9,010 bases of DNA. Source: Rickettsiales bacterium. Its GTDB lineage: Bacteria > Pseudomonadota > Alphaproteobacteria > Rickettsiales > UBA1997. The notes below the pieces were generated by a model, which saw only the letters and a list, made by a program, of their open reading frames with translations, did not search any database and was not told where the DNA came from. Position numbers and translations under genes: made by a program. Location: positions 1 through 9,010 of the forward strand of contig JAITOR010000002.1 of the NCBI GenBank assembly GCA_031289855.1, read 5' to 3'. Shown here piece after piece: positions 5,280 to 9,010 of this stretch (position 1 is the first letter of the stretch; the number at the start of each line of letters is the position of its first letter).

Positions 5280-7226
5280 GTGATAATTAGTGTTTTAGTT
5301 CCAATTGCTAAAAATAGTGGATTTTTTTATAATTCCAATGAAAATTTACAAATTGGTGATGTGATTTATGTGCCTTTTAGAAATAAAGAGGTTTTGGGCA
5401 TTGTTGAGGCGATTAATGTTGTAAGTGAATTAAAACTTAAAGATGTATCAAGAAAGGCTGATTTGCCGCCGATAAAGCAGGAATTGTTGGATTTAATAAA
5501 ATGGGTATCTAAATATTATTTTATACCACTTGGTATGGTTATAAAGATGGCAATAAATGAGTTTCAAGATAAAAAACGAGAACCATTTATGCAAAATATA
5601 TCTGATTTCAAGTTAAATATATTGTCAAAAGAACAGGAAGATGCAAAAAATTTTATAGAATATAAAAAAGATTTTAACATTGTTTTGTTAGAAGGAACCA
5701 CTGGAAGCGGAAAGACAGAGGTATATTTTCATTTAATAAAAGACATTTTATTAAGAACACCCAATTACTCTCTTACAAGATTAGAGAAGAAGTTAAATAA
5801 TCAAATTCTAATTCTTTTACCGGAAATTGCTCTTACCACTCAACTTATTTCACGATTTGAAAAACAATTTAACTTTAAACCCGCCATTTGGCATAGCGAT
5901 ATTACAAAAGTTCAAAAAAGCAAAATATTTCAAGGTATAATAACAGGTGATGTAAAGGTTGTGATTGGCACAAGATCTGCTTTATTTTTGCCGTTTAAAA
6001 ATTTAAAATTAATTATCGTAGATGAAGAACATGATGGTTCTTATCGTCAAACGGAAATGGGTTGTTATAATGGTAGAAATGTAGCAATTATGAGGGCCAA
6101 ATTGAACAATATTCCAATTGTGCTTGCCAGTGCCACCCCAAGTATTGAAACTTTGATAAATGTAGATAATGGTAGATATGAACGAGTGTTTTTAGAAAAT
6201 AGGTATGGAAATGCTGTGTTGCCGGAAATTAAGATTGTTGATTTGAGGCAAGAAAAATTAAAGCATAATTATTATTTATCCATTTTTTTAAAAAAGGCAA
6301 TTGGTGAAAATCTTATAAATCAAAAACAAACTATGATTTTTATGAATCGTAGGGGATACGCTCCAATTGTATTGTGTAGAGAATGTGGTGAAAAAATACA
6401 ATGTCCCAATTGTCATTGTAATTTAACTTATTATAAAAAAATCAATAGATTGATATGTAATTATTGTGGATATCATGTTGATAAAAATAACTTAACAAAA
6501 TGCCCTTCTTGCAATAGTGAAAGTTTAATTGAATTTGGTCCTGGTGTTGAAAAAATTGAAAAAGAGGTGCAGGAATTTTTTCCAAATGCAAGAAGTTTAA
6601 TTTTGTCAAGTGATACAATTGGAAGTAGTAAAAAACTTACAGAAATTATAGAAAAAATTTTGAATAATGAAATTGACATAATGATTGGCACTCAACTTAT
6701 TGCAAAGGGTCATCATTTTCCAAATTTAACACTTGTGGGTGTGGTTGATAGTGATGCGAGTTTATTTGGTGGCGATATTAGGGCCAGTGAAAGAACTTAT
6801 CAGTTATTAACACAAGTATCCGGTAGGGCAGGTCGCGAAAATGAAAAGGGAACTGTGTATTTACAAAGTTATACACCAGATAATTTAATTCTACAAGCCT
6901 TAAAAAACAACGATAAAAACTCTTTTATTAAATATGAGAAACAAAATAGGAAATTGGGATGTTTTCCACCATATAGTAATATAGCAATTATTGGAGTTAT
7001 TTCAAATAATGTTGAAGATGCTTGTAGCGTGGCAAAAGAAATTATACAAAATTTTCCCATAAATGAGGACATTGAAGTAATGGGTCCAACGCCAGTAATT
7101 CATCCACTAAAACACCGATATAATGTGGTTGTAAAATGCGGATTAAATATTAGTATGCAAAAATTGTTAAAAAATGTTGTTAATTTTGAAGAAAAAAGAG
7201 TGGAGATAAAAATTGAAATGGATTGA
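5280..7226 (+). CDS. priA: Primosomal protein N', replication restart helicase PriA
   Basis: PriA is a 3'-to-5' superfamily 2 helicase that recognises stalled forks and reloads the replisome. At 648 residues it is somewhat shorter than E. coli PriA (about 730). In order: an N-terminal 3'-DNA-binding region (about 1-100), Walker A GTTGSGKT (139-146), DEEH (248-251), SATPS (284-288), and eight zinc-binding cysteines (366, 369, 375, 378, 393, 396, 408, 411) plus an extra Cys380. Then come GPGVEK (420-425), GTQLIAKGHHFP (470-481) and QVSGRAGR (512-519). GPGVE and LSSD replace the GTE and RxDxD forms of gammaproteobacteria, as I expect in alphaproteobacteria. The usual Y..RD.A box reads YNGRNVA (263-269), with Asn for Asp. 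The start must be GTG 5280: upstream in frame there is a stop at 5259 and no other start codon. The base before it makes an out-of-frame ATG-TGA. Confidence 0.96.
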   Translation: MIISVLVPIAKNSGFFYNSNENLQIGDVIYVPFRNKEVLGIVEAINVVSELKLKDVSRKADLPPIKQELLDLIKWVSKYYFIPLGMVIKMAINEFQDKKREPFMQNISDFKLNILSKEQEDAKNFIEYKKDFNIVLLEGTTGSGKTEVYFHLIKDILLRTPNYSLTRLEKKLNNQILILLPEIALTTQLISRFEKQFNFKPAIWHSDITKVQKSKIFQGIITGDVKVVIGTRSALFLPFKNLKLIIVDEEHDGSYRQTEMGCYNGRNVAIMRAKLNNIPIVLASATPSIETLINVDNGRYERVFLENRYGNAVLPEIKIVDLRQEKLKHNYYLSIFLKKAIGENLINQKQTMIFMNRRGYAPIVLCRECGEKIQCPNCHCNLTYYKKINRLICNYCGYHVDKNNLTKCPSCNSESLIEFGPGVEKIEKEVQEFFPNARSLILSSDTIGSSKKLTEIIEKILNNEIDIMIGTQLIAKGHHFPNLTLVGVVDSDASLFGGDIRASERTYQLLTQVSGRAGRENEKGTVYLQSYTPDNLILQALKNNDKNSFIKYEKQNRKLGCFPPYSNIAIIGVISNNVEDACSVAKEIIQNFPINEDIEVMGPTPVIHPLKHRYNVVVKCGLNISMQKLLKNVVNFEEKRVEIKIEMD

Positions 7227-7253
7227 GAGTAAGTTGAAATGGAATAAATAAAT

Positions 7254-7281
7254 TTGCAAAAAATAAATTATTTGTTATAGT
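7254..7281 (+). promoter_or_regulatory. Candidate promoter of the unrecognised 384-residue gene
   Basis: TTGCAA (7254-7259) and TATAGT (7276-7281) are separated by 16 bp. The predicted start near 7288 leaves a 5' leader of about 50 bases, unlike the near-zero leaders predicted for other genes here. TTGTTA (7272) with TATTTT (7297) is a weaker alternative. Confidence 0.45.
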
Positions 7282-7287
7282 TAAAAA

Positions 7288-7338
7288 TATTCCCCCTATT
7301 TTATCCCCCCATATATTAATTAAAAAGATGAGGTAAAG
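7288..7338 (+). promoter_or_regulatory. C-rich 5' leader with Shine-Dalgarno site
   Basis: The leader holds two C runs, five Cs at 7292-7296 and six at 7305-7310, exceptional in this AT-rich window. It ends with GAGG (7330-7333), 5 bases before the ATG at 7339. This is the only clear ribosome-binding site in the window and fixes the start. The C runs could pair with the GAGG, bind a protein or attract Rho. None of these can be decided from sequence alone. Confidence 0.5.
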
Positions 7339-8493
7339 ATGAATATATTGATATCACAAAATAGAGAATTTGTGGAAGGAAATGGAAAAATGTTAATTCC
7401 TGGATTTGAAGAATCTGGTTTTATGACTTTTTTAAATAAAGAAATGTTTTTTTATGAAAACTTTGATATGAAGCAGTCAACATTTTTAGTTGAAAATGAT
7501 GGGCTTATAATATTTCTCAATATTGGAAGTAGTATTTTTTTGAATAGTAAAAATAAAAAGGAAAATGAATTTATAAAGTTTTTTTATTTATTAGGATTTG
7601 TAAATTTAACTCCTGATAATTTGGAAGAATTAAATTTAGATAGGAATTTAAAGCAGTTAAATTTATTGGCATTGCCAAAAGATTTTGAATTGTTACAAAT
7701 AAAACCATCACTTTTATTGGAAGAAACAATTATTAAAAGAGAAATTTTTGATGAAAAATGCAAAATTTTTAGTAAAGGAGTATTGTTTCCTAAAAAAAAA
7801 CGAGTAGATGCTATTTCAGGTATTTTGGAGGTGTTGAAAAAAATGGGGTATTTTGAAAAAGATACACTTTTAACAATTAAAAAAACACAATCTGGAGAAA
7901 TAATATTGTCTGATGGAGAAAATGAAGATATGGTGGTGAATAAAAGAATTGCAAGATATTTATGTGTGTTAGGTATAATCGAGCCAGATAATTTACACAA
8001 AGTTTTTGGTATTAGGGAAAAACAACTGATATTACCAGAGAATCTACAAATACAATTTGCCATGAGGCAAAGTGTATTAGATTTAGCGAGACAGGTGACA
8101 CCATTACCACCACGACAATCATGGGCAACATTACTACCACAAAAGGTTGCTGCGGGTGAAGTTATTGCTGAGTCTGGCATAATTTTGTTGAGCATAATTG
8201 GAGCAGATTCAAGCACAGGTGTAAGAAATGATGAGGTAAACGAAAAAGCTTTGAATTTTTTAAAAGAATTATTTGATGAAAATGTCCTCCGTGATCTCAA
8301 TGGACCCATAATGTTTAAACTTTCTGCCGTGAGTGGTGAGCGAGATAAACTTGAATTGTCGGTATTTAAAATGGTTGATGGTGGTAGAGAAAGAATTAGA
8401 ACCGTTCCAGTCAATTCAATTGAAGCCGGAAGACTCTACGAACTTAAAATTATTACTCCTCCAACTAAAGCAGTCGGCAGAACATTGAGTTAG
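7339..8493 (+). CDS. Hypothetical protein, 384 residues, not recognised
   Basis: I do not recognise this protein. It has no signal peptide, no clear membrane segment and no catalytic motif that I can name. The N-terminal part (about 1-245) is rich in Leu, Ile, Lys, Phe and Glu and looks like a mixed alpha/beta cytoplasmic protein, with a basic patch PKKKR at 151-155. After a Pro-rich joint (TPLPPRQSW, 254-262) comes a compositionally different C-terminal part (about 262-384) with short hydrophobic strands such as IILLSIIGAD and LYELKIITPP. The coding DNA shifts sharply too: a sample at 7441-7500 is about 23% GC, while 8101-8160 is about 48%. The gene has its own promoter, leader and good ribosome-binding site, and is followed by a GC-rich hairpin, so it is probably a single-gene unit. 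A long antisense frame exists but lacks these signals. Confidence 0.75.
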   Translation: MNILISQNREFVEGNGKMLIPGFEESGFMTFLNKEMFFYENFDMKQSTFLVENDGLIIFLNIGSSIFLNSKNKKENEFIKFFYLLGFVNLTPDNLEELNLDRNLKQLNLLALPKDFELLQIKPSLLLEETIIKREIFDEKCKIFSKGVLFPKKKRVDAISGILEVLKKMGYFEKDTLLTIKKTQSGEIILSDGENEDMVVNKRIARYLCVLGIIEPDNLHKVFGIREKQLILPENLQIQFAMRQSVLDLARQVTPLPPRQSWATLLPQKVAAGEVIAESGIILLSIIGADSSTGVRNDEVNEKALNFLKELFDENVLRDLNGPIMFKLSAVSGERDKLELSVFKMVDGGRERIRTVPVNSIEAGRLYELKIITPPTKAVGRTLS

Positions 8494-8505
8494 GGTGGAG
8501 TTATT

Positions 8506-8546
8506 GGCGGCAGTTTAAGACTGCTGCCTACAATATATTTTTTATT
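8506..8546 (+). terminator. Stem-loop terminator after the unrecognised gene
   Basis: GGCGGCAGT (8506-8514) pairs with ACTGCTGCC (8520-8528) along nine pairs, one of them G-T, around the loop TTAAG. The hairpin begins 13 bases after the stop codon. A T-rich stretch with six consecutive Ts follows after about 10 bases rather than at once, so it is a good hairpin with an imperfect T tract. It is the strongest hairpin in the window. Confidence 0.65.
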
Positions 8547-8552
8547 TAATGA

Positions 8553-8929
8553 ACAATAAAACATAATGTTATTATTGCACATAATTGGTTTGATATAGAA
8601 TATACCAGTGAGTTATCGCAATCGCAAATATCTAAAACCACAGAAATATAGAATATCACTAATTTTGTTCAAACCATGATGTCGGTGGCACAGATATATC
8701 CGGAAAGTATAAAAAGAATTGATTTCCCTAAAATAGTTGAGAAAACAGATAAACTATTTAACAATACCTCTCTTTTATTAGACGAGGCACAATTCAAAGA
8801 GAATATGATGGCAGAAGCACAGGCAATGCAACAACGGGCACAGATATTGACCAACAACAGACAGAAGCAAATGTAAACAACATAAATGCGCAGGCTTTAA
8901 AAAACCAAAGAGAAGCAATAAAACAATAG
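8553..8929 (+). pseudogene. C-terminal remnant of a podovirus-type phage portal (head-tail connector) protein
   Basis: In the frame of ATG 8676 the DNA reads from about 8586 as WFDIEYTSELSQSQ, then a TAG at 8649-8651, then NITNFVQTMMSVAQIYPESI (8652-8711), followed by KRIDFPKIVEKTDKLFN and an Ala/Gln/Met-rich tail. This order (IEY-T-S, a helix with VAQ.YPE, a short ID-F-x-x-IV helix, then a Gln/Ala coiled tail) is what I know from the C-termini of T7-like head-to-tail connecting proteins of phages infecting proteobacteria. The frame stops at 8874-8876. A second frame, entered near 8841-8849, continues plausibly as DQQQTEANVNN and ends at TAG 8927-8929. One nonsense codon, one frameshift and a missing N-terminal body mark it as dead. 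A short frame from 8676 (66 residues) remains open but has no visible ribosome-binding site. Confidence 0.6.
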
Positions 8930-8934
8930 AAATT

Positions 8935-8964
8935 AAATTAATTTGATAAAAAATTAATTTGATA
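8935..8964. repeat. 14-bp direct repeat
   Basis: AAATTAATTTGATA occurs at 8935-8948 and again, exactly, at 8951-8964, a 16-bp period. It follows directly after the last stop of the phage remnant. Its function is not apparent; the low complexity makes chance duplication possible. Confidence 0.55.
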
Positions 8965-9010
8965 TTATTATTAAATAATTAATCAAATAAACTTGCTTTT
9001 TTTTTTTTTT
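8957..9010 (+). terminator. AT-rich inverted repeat followed by a 14-base T run at the sequence end
   Basis: ATTTGAT (8957-8963) and ATCAAAT (8982-8988) form a 7-bp inverted repeat around an AT-rich loop that can pair further with bulges. Eight bases later comes a run of 14 Ts (8997-9010) reaching the last base. This has the form of a weak intrinsic terminator, but the T run may be only a homopolymer at which the assembly stopped. Confidence 0.3.

Noticed and set aside
7227..7253. Terminator after priA
   Set aside because: I searched the start of the gap for a hairpin with a T run and found none; priA transcription may run into the next gene.
7584..8414. 276-residue open frame on the minus strand
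   Set aside because: It lies wholly within the 384-residue plus-strand gene, which has a promoter, a GAGG site and a terminator. The antisense product is Ser/Phe/Asn-rich with no recognisable motif.
8649..8651. TAG or TGA reassigned to an amino acid
   Set aside because: bamD and rlpA end at TAG and priA at TGA at the expected protein ends, so the in-frame TAG in the phage remnant is better explained as decay.
8676..8876. Intact 66-residue small gene
   Set aside because: It has no ribosome-binding site, and coherent portal-like sequence continues both upstream beyond a stop and downstream in another frame, so it is better seen as part of a pseudogene.

Overview
The window is strongly AT-rich, densely packed bacterial DNA. 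It carries housekeeping genes typical of a Gram-negative, probably an alphaproteobacterium with an AT-rich genome (host-associated or otherwise reduced lineages look like this). The support is BamD and RlpA (outer-membrane and septal functions), a PriA with an alphaproteobacterial-looking GPGVE/LSSD segment, recN lying close to bamD as in many alphaproteobacteria, and a YhhQ-type queuosine-precursor transporter. The genetic code looks standard: TAA, TAG and TGA are all used as stops. Both ends look like contig ends: bases 1-75 are a C/A- and G-rich low-complexity tract unlike the rest, and the last 14 bases are all T.

Layout. On the minus strand, bamD (773-1492) overlaps rlpA (94-786), forming a small envelope operon read leftward. 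On the plus strand follow a tRNA with anticodon GCG (Arg, 1586-1662) and, 17 bases later, a small RNHCP-family zinc-binding protein (1680-1970). The end of that gene runs into an 11-bp phased TTGTTAA array (1953-2051) that fills the gap to the convergent recN (2131-3810, minus). Next are two divergent pairs with gaps of about 80 bp, recN/plsY and yhhQ/priA, with plsY and yhhQ convergent on each other. priA (5280-7226) is followed by a 384-residue protein I do not recognise (7339-8493). It has its own promoter, a C-rich 5' leader and the only clear Shine-Dalgarno site in the window, and ends at a GC-rich hairpin (8506-8528). The right end (about 8553-8929) is a decayed C-terminal piece of a podovirus-type phage portal (head-tail connector) gene, with an internal stop and a frameshift.

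How the genes relate. They cover separate core functions: outer-membrane protein assembly (BamD), septal peptidoglycan remodelling (RlpA), DNA break repair (RecN), replication restart (PriA), phospholipid synthesis (PlsY) and tRNA-modification precursor uptake (YhhQ). No multi-gene pathway or defence system is visible.

The most notable points are: (1) candidate -10 boxes of five housekeeping genes sit only 7-9 bp before the start codon and no Shine-Dalgarno is seen, suggesting largely leaderless mRNAs; (2) the 11-bp TTAA-phased array resembles stacked CtrA sites (TTAA-N7-TTAA) with DnaA-box-like nonamers, a speculative origin or regulator-binding region; (3) a tRNA-Arg with GCG instead of the usual ACG anticodon; (4) a jump in GC content inside the unrecognised gene that continues into the phage remnant.
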